From the NCBI GenBank assembly GCA_002989075.1, contig PSQN01000014.1:744001-808000 (forward strand): DNA of 64,000 bases. The letters are read 5' to 3'. A program made the translations under genes and the position numbers. Below, piece after piece: positions 31,176-41,516 of this stretch. The DNA comes from Arthonia radiata (Eukaryota > Ascomycota > Arthoniomycetes > Arthoniales > Arthoniaceae). The notes under the pieces were generated by a model. That model made no database searches. It was not told the DNA's origin and saw nothing but the letters and a program-made list of their open reading frames with translations. The number at the start of each line of letters is the position of its first letter. The first letter of the stretch is position 1.

Positions 31176-32959
31176 TCATGTGGTGCTGCCGTTGGACACT
31201 GTTCCGAGCCCTACCACGACCCAGAATTCAAGCTCCTTGGGTATCTTCTCTTCCTTTGCGCTCTTCCAACCCGGACTGCTCTCCGGGCTGGTAAACCCTG
31301 GCGGAGCAGTGGATGAGGCGTCCGTGAAATATTCCATGCGCACAAAGATTGGAATCTCGAGCACTTTGGCTCCTTCACTGTAAGCTTGTCTTGACTGCGC
31401 GTGGTCTGAGTAGCCAGGCACGATCTCAATGACTACCGACGTCCAGTTGCGACCCTTCTTCCACACCTTGCCGGCCTCAGCAGTACCACGATTGGACGTA
31501 CCTTCTGCGTTGCCCGGTTTGCTTGAGCTCAGCGCTTCATCCCAGACATCTGCACTGGCGCCGATGTCGAACTGAGGGCAGAGGATGGTGATGCGACTTC
31601 CTGCCGCTCCCGGTACTGTACTCGGCGTGGCAAGCTTGACCTTCAGAGGATCGTACAGCGGATTGCGGCACGTGAGAAGGAATTGCTGAGGAACGCCCGG
31701 CCGCAGCGCTTCTGGCCTTGTCGTCTCAGCGTTCAATGGAGCCGCAGTGATGCGAGGTACGTAGTTCAATGCTAGTAGCCGTACCTTGTGTCGCGTTCCG
31801 TGTCGCTTGTCGTCCGGACGAAGAAGGTGGTATCGGCAAATTTGGCAGCGCTTTGCGCGCCTGCTTCGAAGCTTGGTGGGCTTTGGACGTAGGTCATCAA
31901 CGAAACGAGAGTCGGCTTGTGAGGCTGTTGAGCTAGGTGGTGGGAATTGCTGCGTCTGTTGCTCCACCGATGCTGTGCTATCCCAACTTAACGACTGCAT
32001 GCGCTGGACGATCTCATCATCCGAAGCCAGGACTTCTTCGTGCAGACCTTCAGACGGCGAAACAGATTCCCGCATGGGTGTAGGCTTTTGTCGTTGCTTC
32101 TTTAGACCACCAATGCCATACTGGTTCAGAATCCTGGATAGATGTGAAGGCGAATCCAAGCCGAACGAGGAGCCAAGACCAGGTACTCGCTCTGCTGGAC
32201 TTGAGTCCACAAGAGCTGTACGATAGAACTCCTTCAATTCCTCGAACTGTGTCTTCTGCGACTCCGTAGCGTCGTTTGGGGTTTCGTTGTCTTTTCTAGC
32301 TGAAATCGATTCCGCGGACTGTCTCATTCCTCCATTGCGAAGCTTTGCAAGCTGGGATGTTATGTTGATGCCTTTGTCCAGCTTGATGCCAATCTCGAGA
32401 GTGGACCAGGCACAATACGGACATACTAAAATGAATGGCCCGTTGTCTCGTGAAGAGCCTGACTTGCTCTCTTTTGACTGTGAAGGAGTCGATGCATTCG
32501 AGTCGGCGAAAGACTGCAGTTGGAGGGAGGTAGCACAGCTTGGACATTCAAGACAACTCCGCGTGCATCTACACGACATGTCAGCTCGAAAATCAGCCGT
32601 GCGGGATATGATGGCGTAGGGTGACAAGAGGAGACTGCATGCCTACCCTACCTATTCGTCTCGGTCTTGACTGTAGTGCTTGCGGTCTCCATGAGACAGC
32701 TGGGACAATAGTAATACAAGACTTCTTGATAATGACACCTTCGACAGCGGATCTCATGGCATTCATTGCAGAACAACAGGTTCTCTAGTGGAAAGAGCAC
32801 ATGGTTTACTCGAGGGTTGGAAGGATCCAAGGCTGTCTCTTCGTCTTGTTGATCTTCATCTTCGGTAGGTGGTGTGAACACCGCGTGCTCGAAGGTAGTG
32901 TCTGCTGCTATGTTCGTGCATGGACACGCAAAGTGTGTGTATGGCAATGGCGGTGCCAT
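31176..32959 (-). CDS. Dynactin p62 subunit (DCTN4 family)
   Basis: Exons are 32959-32652 and 32568-31176, giving 566 aa; the 83-bp intron is GTAGGG, branch GCTGAC, acceptor TGTAG, phase 2. The N-terminal half holds the zinc-binding cysteine clusters of p62: CPCTN, CNECHEIRCRRCH, CPSCL and, across the splice junction, NRCTRSCLECPSC; later come VCPYCAWS and the CQICRYHLLRPDD segment. The C-terminal part is beta-rich, with PRITAAPLN and FVRMEYFTD. In Neurospora the orthologue is ro-2. The subunit sits in the pointed-end complex of dynactin, which links dynein to cargo and is needed for nuclear distribution in hyphae. Pairs of conserved Cys on both sides of the intron make the junction secure. 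It lies 150 bp downstream of the NDUFAF5-like gene on the same strand. Confidence 0.9.
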
Positions 32960-33110
32960 ACCTTCTTGAACACTCGAGGATAAGTTGCGAACACCAACAC
33001 TTCAAAATAATGAGGGGAGACGCGATCTGAAAGATGGTGGACGACGCGTGAATTTATCTCCGTTAATGCCGCGATGGGACAGCAGCACCGGTGGCGGTGA
33101 AGGTCCAGTG

Positions 33111-34234
33111 TCATTGATTTTTCTGCCCCGGACCGAATCCACCACCCTTACCACCCAACACATCCTGTAGATTCACATCCCCAGTCCCTCTCTGCAACGG
33201 CTGCTCCTGCCCAGCAGCCTCCTTCCACCCAATAAAGTAGATCAACCGAAACGTCGCCGGCAACGTCCCATCCTCATTGCCATGCAGCTCCCGATAGATC
33301 CCCTCCGCCGCCAACAGCACATCCCTCTGCACCGGCGCCATGTCCCGCATAAGCACCGCATTATTCTCCCCCATCGCCTGCAGATCCGCCATCAGCGCGA
33401 ACGTGTCCGGAAAGTCCACCACGATGTCGTCGACGTCCACGGTCAGCAGCTTGAAGCCCGCGGACTGAAGCAGACCGCCCACGTCTCGCACGTCAGCGAG
33501 TGGAGAAACCCGCGTGGACACACCGCCCCGACGGTCGAGGTCCGCCAGCTGCAGCGACGTGCGGAGTTCGTATAGGGAGTCGCCGCCGAACATGCAGGCG
33601 ATGAGAGGCGCGTCCGGCTTGAGGATGTGGTTGACCTGCTTGAGGACGGAGGGCAGGTCGTTGATCCAGTGGAGTGAGAGCGATGACATGACCGCGTCGA
33701 AGGTGTTGCCTTCGTATGGTAGCGTCTCTTCTGTCGTCAGAACTTCCCTGGCGATATTGACATATCTGTTAAACGGTAGATCCTCGTCGCGGAAGAGAAG
33801 GGGCGAGGACGAGTCGGCGCAGGTGATGCGCGCGATGCGCTCTTTGACCGGAGGCGTCTCCGCGGTGTTTTTAATGTCGTAGCCGGCGTCTGAAGGTGGT
33901 TGCGTGAGAGCGCGAGCAATGTTGCAGGCGTTTGCGCCGAGGTCGAGGACGTGGTCGAAGGAGCGGTTGATGTCCTGGACGAGGAGTTTTAGCCTGACGA
34001 GCTCGAGTGAATAGATGTGGATCGTACTAGCAAGCGTTCCGAGAGCCTCTTTGCGACTTCGTCTCTTAGATAGTCCACCTTCCGGCTCGCATCGGTATCA
34101 GCAGCTGAGCGTTCCCTCTGCAGCCATTTGGTGTTGCGGTTGAAGACTTGCAGTCCTGGGCCACCAGGCGCTGCTATTGCATAGCCGCGCCGCGCAGCTT
34201 TCCATAGAGGCTTACATCTTCTGCTGCTAAGCAT
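33111..34234 (-). CDS. NDUFAF5-like mitochondrial complex I assembly methyltransferase-fold protein
   Basis: Exons are 34234-34028 and 33974-33111, giving 356 aa; the 53-bp intron is GTACGA, branch GGCTAAAAC, acceptor TCCAG, phase 0. The junction gives SERLL-DINRSFDHVLDLG, the family sequence. The N-terminus is basic and lacks acids (MLSSRRCKPLWKAARRGYA), typical of a mitochondrial presequence; VFNRNTKWLQRERSA follows, the NDUFAF5 hallmark. The SAM-binding motif I is VLDLGANACNIARAL, and the domain continues with FDAVMSSLSLHWINDLP and FRLIYFIGWK. Human NDUFAF5 hydroxylates an arginine of NDUFS7 during early complex I assembly; the same role is assumed here. The G/Q-rich tail is variable in the family. 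Confidence 0.9.
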
Positions 34235-34568
34235 TCTCAGGCTGTGCTAGAACGCTTAATGCGACAAACATAAACAATATTTGAAGGATAATTGCATGCA
34301 AAGGTGATGACGAAATACAGCAGATCGGCGCGGAAGTTCCCGCTCACAGATCAGGGGCACAATTACGGGTGTGAAGTTTCACGTGGCACTGTGTCCAAAG
34401 TTCATTGTCATGTAGAGGTGGCGTCTTCATTCTCATACAATGGCATCTAGATTTGGGCATGACGCAGGTAGACAGCTCGTATCCACGTGTTCCCAATAGC
34501 GCGACCTCGTGCTATGCTGGCCTTTCCTACGTCCAGTCGTAACGTCATATTCTTCGTCCTGCGAGAAG
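34235..34568. other. Intergenic between NDUFAF5-like and P450 genes
   Basis: Promoter side of the NDUFAF5-like gene and 3' flank of the P450. Nothing else is recognised. Confidence 0.5.
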
Positions 34569-36405
34569 TCATGTCCTCCGGTCCGCGATCCGCACATCAA
34601 AGTCGCCTATCCTGACAAAGAACGCATTGTGCCTGGTAATGGGCTTCGAAGGGTCCGCAAAGGAGAGCTATGAAGTGTCAGCATATCAGCCAGTCTAGCT
34701 ATTGGCAGAGTCCACACTCACATTGAACCTCCTCAAGAAGCTCGGTATCACCTTGTAGATCTCCATCAAGCTGATGTTCTTCCCGATGCACGTTCTCGAA
34801 CCAGCGCCAAATTGGAACATCGCAGCGCGCATGTCCTTCAGTTGCTTCGGATCCGCGCCTTCACTTTCCATCCACCTCTCGGGTCGGAAGACCTCCACGT
34901 CCTGGCCGAAGACCTCCTGTCGTCGATGAAGCACCCATGCGTTGCAGCCGACAATCGTGCCACCTGGGACAAAACGGCCAGCGATGTTAGCGCCCGACTT
35001 CGGCACGACGCGCTCGAGCACCAGCCCGACCGGCGGGTAGATGCGGAAAGATTCTTGTATGACGGCGTCCAGATAGGGCAATGATTGCGCAGAGTCAAAG
35101 GAGTAGATCTCGTTTTGTGTGCCGTGCGTAGCATTGTCAGCGTATAGCTTGCCTGATGCAACAGCGGAGTCCAGCTCATTCATCAGCTTTGCGTAAACGC
35201 GCGGGTTCTTCAGTAGGTTGTGAAAGATGTTGGCTAGCGTGATCGCTGTAGAGTCTGAGCCTGCAAAGATCAGTGATAGGCAGACGGCGAGCACACGGCG
35301 GTCGTCCATGAATTTCGGGTGGTCCTTCTGGGCTTGCAAGAATCTCGTTAGGAAGTCTACACCACGCTTCTCGTCGATGTCCGGGAGGGCTTTCTCTGCG
35401 CGGTCAATGCGCGACAGGCGCTCAGATTGGCGACGGTTTGCGAACTGAGCGGGTCTCTCACCGCTGCTCCAGAGGCCGAAGCGGCTAAGCAAAAGTAGTA
35501 GAGGGTTCTTCGAGAGGATTCTATCGATCCATGGGGCTTGGCCGGCCTGTTGTGCTGTTGTTAGCACTACTACATGGGAGATTCGAAAATAGTGAATCCA
35601 AAGCACATACCACTGCGCCATAGTCTAGCGTCTGCTCAACGGTCTTCACGATCCCGCCAACATCCTCATCTCTGTCTAAGAAGCCCAGTCGCTTGCTCCA
35701 AGCCAGCTCACCTATCACGTCGAATGCGTAATACTGCAACCAGTGGGGCAGGTCGACAGTTCTCCCGGGCTGCACAAATCGCTTCGATGTCTGCTCCAGG
35801 AAGAATGCTGTCGATGAGTTGACGAGAGGCTCGTATGATAGTAGCGTGCTCATTGAAAAGGCGTGATTGACGCAACGGCGGAGTTTGGCGTGAAAATCCT
35901 CGTCTCTGGTCGAGAAGAGGTTTAGCACCGCGTGACCTTGACTGACACCAGCCTGCACTGGGTAGTAGCCGCTCTGTTGTGCTGTCAGCCATCCGCGCAT
36001 GCTCACTGGGCGTGCCTCCCATACCTTCGTGAATCCCTTGTTAAGCCCGTAAATGTCTTTGAGTGCTCGTGGGTCGCCGAACGACAACAGATTGGGTCCC
36101 ATGCGAACGACATCGCCATGTTCTCGATGGAGGTCCACACATGTATCATGTATCCTGCGCGTCGTCCACAGTACAAACGCCCGCCAAAGATCTGTCAGCG
36201 AGGCAAGGAACGGCCCTGGGTATTTGTTCAAGCCATTATGATACCGCTGCTTAGTGAGGTAGGCGATGCACGCGGACGGGATAAGAAGAAACCAATATGA
36301 AAGGAGAAATGTTGCGACTTGGCCTAGAAGCATCTTGATCCAAATTGGGAGGGACTGTGCTTCGTCAGGTAGACGCTGTAATGTGACAGTGGCAGCGGTG
36401 ACCAA
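34569..36405 (-). CDS. Cytochrome P450 monooxygenase
   Basis: Exons are 36405-35611, 35546-34722 and 34667-34569, giving 572 aa; introns are GTATGT...CACAACAG (branch GCTAAC) and GTGAGT...CATAG, both phase 0. The N-terminal anchor is FLLSYWFLLIPSACIAYL, followed by KYPGPFLASLTDLWRA (proline hinge). P450 landmarks: the I-helix FAGSDSTAITL, the K-helix ESFRIYPP (E-x-x-R), FRPERWM, and the heme loop FGAGSRTCIG with its cysteine ligand. The overall pattern resembles the pisatin demethylase/benzoate 4-monooxygenase group, but the substrate cannot be read from sequence. It probably resides in the ER and draws electrons from P450 reductase. It is divergent from a GST gene 675 bp away, which suggests co-regulated detoxification. 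Confidence 0.93.
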
Positions 36406-37080
36406 GAGGCTCGTGAAGGTCGGCCTGAAGGCAAAAGCAAAGCAAACGAAGATACTGTAAGAGGAATGAAGTAGTCCGTACGCCTCAACCGGCAGTGGAA
36501 GCCGTTTGATAGCCAGGTGTGTCGTTGGATGGATTGATGGCCGGCACTACCAAACTTTGCATGAGCCGATCTGACAACCACATACCGACCTACATGAGCA
36601 GAAGTTGACATGAAATATCGCCCCAGAAATGTGAGACGCGCATCATGTTAGTCATCGGGTAGCGCGGCAGATGCGAGCAAGGATGCTTCGGATGATCAGT
36701 GCAGCATGGCAAGAGGCTGCATTCGTCGAGGCACAGCAGCCGACGAGTAGAGGTGGTGATGGTTGTGGGAAGAGAGAGAGAAGTTGCCCCTCCTTGTCGC
36801 ACGTTAGGTTGGGATTTTCGGACTGGCGCTTCACCGCTGCCGATGGTGGGGCTCACTAGGGCCGTTGCTGGGGGAGCGGGCGGGCTTTGACACCTCGGCT
36901 TCCACAATCTGCAGCATCCGAGCACGCAAGATACGGTCTGTTAGTCCATGCTACCCTCTTCTCGCACAGATCGTCCTCGGCTTTGCTCATTCTGTCCTGA
37001 AAGAGCAGGTCCCGCCCTCAAGCGTCCGACGGCACTTTCGAGGCAACCGGCGATCCTTAACGGCTGTCCGAGCACGCCCC
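36406..37080. promoter_or_regulatory. Shared divergent promoter region of the P450 and GST genes
   Basis: 675 bp between the two start codons. The in-frame extension of the GST upstream of 37081 (from 36865) has no family resemblance and is treated as leader. No binding site can be named with confidence. Confidence 0.5.
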
Positions 37081-37877
37081 ATGTCCTCCAATCCCAAGCT
37101 GTCCCTCATCAGTGCCTCGCCCTCGCCCTATGCACGTAAGGTGAGAATTGCGCTGGCCGAGAAATGCATCGCCTTCGACCTGCAAACCGAAGTGCCATGG
37201 GATAGCACAACGAAGACGCCACGGCACAATCCGCTGGAAAAATTGCCGGTATTGGTCGTCCCCAATTCACATGCAGTTCTTCAAACTGCCAATGGCAAGG
37301 AACAGACTGCGCTGGCAGACGGGGACTCGACGCCAATCTACGAGTCGCATTTCATCCTGGAATGGATCGAGACGAAGTTCCCGGACCGACCTCTGCTGCC
37401 CACGGATCCCGACCTGAAGCTCACCGCTAAGCAAGTCGAAGTGGTCGCAGATGGTATCTGCGATGCCCTCGTTTTGCGGTTGTTTGAAATCCGCAGAGAG
37501 AACCAGTCGCCTGAGTGGCTCGCTCGGCAAGAGCGCAAGATTAACGGGGGAATAAGGTGGCTCAACGACAAGGTCCGAGCGAGCCATGCAGACGGAGGTG
37601 AGAAGTTCCTCATCGGCTCTTCGTTTGGAGTTGCAGATATCGCTGTTGGATGTGTGCTCGGATATAGTAAGTCTCTTCCCGACCGATTCAGCATCCATGT
37701 GCACGCTTTGCTGTGTGGTTCGACTGACGCCCGCCTCTAGTGGACGTGAGAGCCAAACACATTGATTGGAAGATTGAGTATCCGGCCTTGAAGACGTATT
37801 TTGATGGTCTGATGCGACGAGAGAGTTTCGGCAGCACCGTGCCGTATACTCAAGATATTCAGGATAAGGTTGTCTGA
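37081..37877 (+). CDS. Glutathione S-transferase family protein
   Basis: Exons are 37081-37666 and 37741-37877 (74-bp intron, GTAAGT...CTCTAG, phase 1), giving 240 aa. The thioredoxin-fold N-domain shows SASPSPYARKVRIALAEK (active-site serine region), NPLEKLPVLVV (cis-proline before V) and the glutathione-binding YESHFILEWIE, where ESHFI replaces the commoner E-S-x-x-I. The C-domain is all helical with FLIGSSFGVADIAVGCVLGYMDVRAKHIDW. After the intron the protein continues YPALKTYFDGLMRRESF, as in many bacterial and fungal GSTs. It conjugates glutathione to electrophiles in the cytosol. The start at 37081 gives the expected N-terminus. It is divergent from the P450, with a likely shared regulatory region. 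Confidence 0.92.
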
Positions 37878-38290
37878 TCATCGCCATGTAGTTAGTGCGC
37901 TGTCGACACGAGGGCAACTATCGTCGTACGTTTGACGCCACGTTGTAGATTAGTCCTTCAAGAGTAAATAAAAACAAGGGTATATAAAAGAGCTGCATGG
38001 AGCTAGGCCTCTCCCATCTGCTGTGCCATCGATCGATGGTTTGGCGTTACACAGTAGCTCGCTGCGACTTGGACTAAGTTCATGCTGTTGACAACTGATC
38101 CCAGTGAAGAATCCGTCTCATTGGGAGCTTCCAAGATCGCTGCGCACAAACGTCTTGCGACGAGCGGTCTTCACGGACAGTGGTTCCCTTCCAGACTGGA
38201 TAGTGCGCGCCAGAGTCAGACTTCAGTAGTCAACGTCCGCGTCAAGAGGATTGGTTCGGTGTATAGATTCGCAAATCACTGGCTATCTTC
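37878..38290. other. Convergent intergenic region after the GST gene
   Basis: Contains TATATAAAAG at 37981-37990 on the + strand, but no convincing gene follows it; the 80-codon frame at 38082-38324 has no resemblance and runs into the convergent gene at 38291. Confidence 0.45.
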
Positions 38291-38554
38291 TTACTCGCGC
38301 CGCTGTTCGACATGCCTTCGCTGACTACTCCTCTGTATGCTGCCCATACCGATACCCGCGAGAACGGCAGCGAGCGTCGTAGCTTTGAAGGCTGATTCAT
38401 ACTGCTCCCATTCGATGGCCTGATTGTATGGCTGGCGAGATATGCGCCAGAAGATGCCGCCTGTCAGGGCCACGTATCCAGTGACTAGTACGTGGAACTT
38501 GTACTTCTGTATCAAGGTAGGGTCCGCCGGTGGGCTGGTACTACCTCGAGGCAT
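38291..38554 (-). CDS. Small membrane protein, conserved-looking, function unknown
   Basis: 87 aa starting MPRGSTSPPADP. The body has two hydrophobic stretches, FHVLVTGYVALTGGIFW and AFKATTLAAVLAGIGMG, separated by a polar loop with ISRQPYNQAIEWEQYE, and a basic tail. The composition and spacing look like a real small integral membrane protein (mitochondrial or ER) and not a chance frame. I cannot name the family. It lies 229 bp from the 3' end of the neighbouring F-box/WD40 gene on the same strand. Confidence 0.6.
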   Translation of the reverse strand: MPRGSTSPPADPTLIQKYKFHVLVTGYVALTGGIFWRISRQPYNQAIEWEQYESAFKATTLAAVLAGIGMGSIQRSSQRRHVEQRRE

Positions 38555-38783
38555 CTGCGACACGAGTCAATGCTAGGAAAGAGAATGGCACGTTCCAACG
38601 AAGAAAGTTCGCTTGTTATCATTGGCAGTGCCAAGACAGGCACGCTCGTAGATTGGTGGCAGCGCCTAAGAGCCATTGATGCTGTCGTGTTCATATCAAA
38701 TGCCGTACAATCGCCTCCGAACACCTTTGCTTCTCTCGTATCCAATGCGCCGATACCATGCTCCTCGAAGCGAATGCTACGGC

Positions 38784-40937
38784 CTAGGCTTTGAGCAATG
38801 AAGTCCCAGGTATTCCCGCTCCGAAGTCCACAAGCAATGCTCTGCCATCTTGACTCGTCGTCACCAGTCTCCTGTAGTCGCTCTTTGCACTCAAAATCCA
38901 GCTCGTCGCCCACCGTGAGAGTCCCCAACGCTCAGCGCCTGTGCTATTGCCTCCGTTGTTGTCAACATAGTCCCAACACTTGAGCTCGTTGTCGTAGCTG
39001 CCTGTGACGAGACGGCCGCCTGGCTGGTCGAGGTAGAGGCTTCGCACGAGGCCCTTGTGACCCTTGTAAACCTCCACCAGAACGCCGCTCTTGGCGTCAA
39101 ACTTGTATATGACCTTATCATTACCGCCGGCCAGGACGAACCGACCATCGTAGCTGAATTCGACACAGGCCAGTCCCCGGTCTTTACTCTTGAACTCCCT
39201 GACGCACTGGGCTTCCAGTTCAGCGTCAAGTGTGCCGAATTGATGCTCATGAAGCTTCCACAGTTTCGCACAGCCTTCACCAGAGGCTGTGACGATGAAG
39301 TTCCCACGCATCTGGACAGCGTTCACTGGTCCTCGATGACCAACTAAGATGGCAAGAAGCTTGCCAGTGATACGGTCCCAGACGCATATAGTACCATCCT
39401 TAGAACACGATACGATCTTCTGCTTGTCGAAGGCGATGTCCAGAACCCCAGCAGTATGTTGCATCAACCGACGAATGGGTTTGAAAGTCTTGACATCCCA
39501 CATGATGAGGGTGTGATCAGAAGACCCAGTGACTAGAAGCTCATCGTCGAACTGCAGGCACAGGATTGAAGCGTCGTGAAGAGTTTCCGGGACCATGTAC
39601 TGACCAGGTGTACTAGCACGTCGATTGATGACGCGCATAGGTCCGGCCAGCGCCTCCTGGCTGGAGATCCTGTTGCCATGTCTTTTGTCGTTGTGAAAGG
39701 CATTCGGGATGCCCACAGTTAATCTCAGGTCACCGCTCTCGACATCCCAGACTCGAAATGTGCGATCTCGTGATCCCGTAATGATCTTGTGCTCATCAAA
39801 CTGGACACAGTAGACGCTATCAGTGTGACCATTGAGATATGTAGCGGTAGCATGGACGTTGAGGGGTCCCACCCTCCAGCGACGCTCCATCTCCTGACGT
39901 GCTCGGTACATGCTGGTCCAATTCTGGTTCAGGCCGCTCGCCTTGCCGATTCCATGCCCTCCTACTGCAGGGAATTCATTCTCTCTTGCGTTCTTCGAAG
40001 CCCAGACCCTCATAAACTCCCGCCGTCTGAGATTTGGATCTTGCGCCAAGTGACGCCATCGCTTGGAAACCCGTTCGCATGTGACAAGCTCGCTCAGTGT
40101 GAGGTGTGAGAGGACTGTATACGAGATTTCCGCCGGCAACCGCTGGCAAGGATCTAAGTGTGCGTTAGCAAAAGCATGATTTGAGTGCACTCTCACAAGT
40201 ATACCTTGTCTCGGAATGTCAGGAACGGCGCTCGTCCATCCAGCATCATCCACGTGAAGATTCTCAAACTCGGCAGCTAAGCTGATACCGCTCTCTCGGT
40301 GTTGGCTAGAGCGTCTCCGATGCTCACCAAAGGCAGAGTCGTCTCGTGATCGACGTGTAATTGGAGACTTTCCAAACTCGCGAGCTGACTGCCGGGCGGC
40401 CGCTCCCGGGAATTGACTGCAACTAGCATCGTGGAGCACTGCTTGAGATGCTAATGTCCCATCGTGGAACGTGTCCATCTTCTCAACATCTTCAGGCAAG
40501 GCGGCAGCAGTGGGCGGTCGCAGGCCAAACAGGGACCGAGTCCGTTGGAGCATAGGCACATCATTCGTTCCATGGCTGAAAGCTCTTTTCTTAGAAGATG
40601 CAACAGTCTGCAGCTTCTGCTTCGCATTCGCTTTGAATGCTTGGTACGACGTACGCAGAGTGTTCGACCGGGGAGTGGAGGAACTCATGCTTGGGCCTTG
40701 ATGACGTTTGGCGGGCGGCGAGTGGAAATCGGTAGCCTCTGCAACGCCACTACCTCGAGCGTATCCACTTGGTGACTGCAGTGGGATATCGAAACCGGCT
40801 AGCGACAGTCTTCGCCTCGCCAATTCCTTATTTCGTGCCCGCGGAGGTGTTTGTGAGGGCAGTGGAGGACTGAAGTTGAAGATATCTTGGGAAGCTTCTT
40901 GTTTGGAGCCTCTGATTGAGGAAGTGCTGTCTGCCAT
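38784..40937 (-). CDS. F-box/WD40 repeat protein
   Basis: Start at MADSTSSIRGSK; an upstream in-frame ATG (41075) would add 46 leader-like residues. The N-terminal ~200 aa are disordered, with FNFSPPLPSQTPPR and RRRLSLAGFD segments. The F-box is LPAEISYTVLSHLTLSELV...SKRWRHLAQD. Seven WD40 blades follow, with repeated GHTDSVYCVQFD, TGSSDHTLIMWDVK, SCSKDGTICVWDR and similar units. A 51-nt segment at 40154-40204 has donor GTATAC, branch GCTAAC and acceptor CTTAG and is probably a phase-1 intron. It is a multiple of three without a stop, so the unspliced frame also stays open; removal gives PRQDPCQRLPAEIS. The spliced protein would be ~700 aa. It is likely an SCF substrate receptor; the target is unknown. 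It is a different subfamily from SconB at 10177-12258. Confidence 0.87.
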   Translation of the reverse strand: MADSTSSIRGSKQEASQDIFNFSPPLPSQTPPRARNKELARRRLSLAGFDIPLQSPSGYARGSGVAEATDFHSPPAKRHQGPSMSSSTPRSNTLRTSYQAFKANAKQKLQTVASSKKRAFSHGTNDVPMLQRTRSLFGLRPPTAAALPEDVEKMDTFHDGTLASQAVLHDASCSQFPGAAARQSAREFGKSPITRRSRDDSAFGEHRRRSSQHRESGISLAAEFENLHVDDAGWTSAVPDIPRQGILVRVHSNHAFANAHLDPCQRLPAEISYTVLSHLTLSELVTCERVSKRWRHLAQDPNLRRREFMRVWASKNARENEFPAVGGHGIGKASGLNQNWTSMYRARQEMERRWRVGPLNVHATATYLNGHTDSVYCVQFDEHKIITGSRDRTFRVWDVESGDLRLTVGIPNAFHNDKRHGNRISSQEALAGPMRVINRRASTPGQYMVPETLHDASILCLQFDDELLVTGSSDHTLIMWDVKTFKPIRRLMQHTAGVLDIAFDKQKIVSCSKDGTICVWDRITGKLLAILVGHRGPVNAVQMRGNFIVTASGEGCAKLWKLHEHQFGTLDAELEAQCVREFKSKDRGLACVEFSYDGRFVLAGGNDKVIYKFDAKSGVLVEVYKGHKGLVRSLYLDQPGGRLVTGSYDNELKCWDYVDNNGGNSTGAERWGLSRWATSWILSAKSDYRRLVTTSQDGRALLVDFGAGIPGTSLLKA

Positions 40938-41516
40938 AGCGAATGTGCGTAGATGGCCAAAGGCGCAAGTGAGGACAAAGGCCAGATAGCCAGAGCGGGA
41001 AAGTGACGGTAAACTCAAGGAAAGGTGGTGTTCCGAGGTCAAGGCTGAACTTGTTGGAAGGACGTCCGCGGACAAATTGTTAGGAATATCAAGTGGCAGA
41101 AAGAGTGAGCAGCGCAGACACGATGGCCGGCTAGCAGCGTGAAAGTGAGATGAAAAGATGGGCGACGACGAATGTTTGGGAAGTGATGAAAACAGAGGTC
41201 ACACCCGACCATCGAGTCACCCGGCGCCGACGGCTAGGGCTGCTCCTTCCCGAATCTAGAATTAGACTCCCTTAGCGTCCCGCCGATCCTCCGCTTGGAA
41301 ATCTTAGCAATAATGGCGGAGTGGGATGGTAAGACGAAGAGACAGCCTTATTATGGCTGTGGAAGTCGAGAGACTCTGCTTGCTAAGAGGCACTCGAGGA
41401 TCAAGGTGGATAATTCTCAATTGAGTCGATCGTCGATGCTCGATGTCGTACAAGTTTATGTGACGTGTGATGCAGGAGAGGAAGTTGGACTCATGTACAA
41501 AGGTAACATCGTATGC
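40938..41516. other. Intergenic between F-box/WD40 and DapA-family genes
   Basis: Promoter of the F-box/WD40 gene and 3' flank of the aldolase gene, both minus strand. No other gene was seen. Confidence 0.5.
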
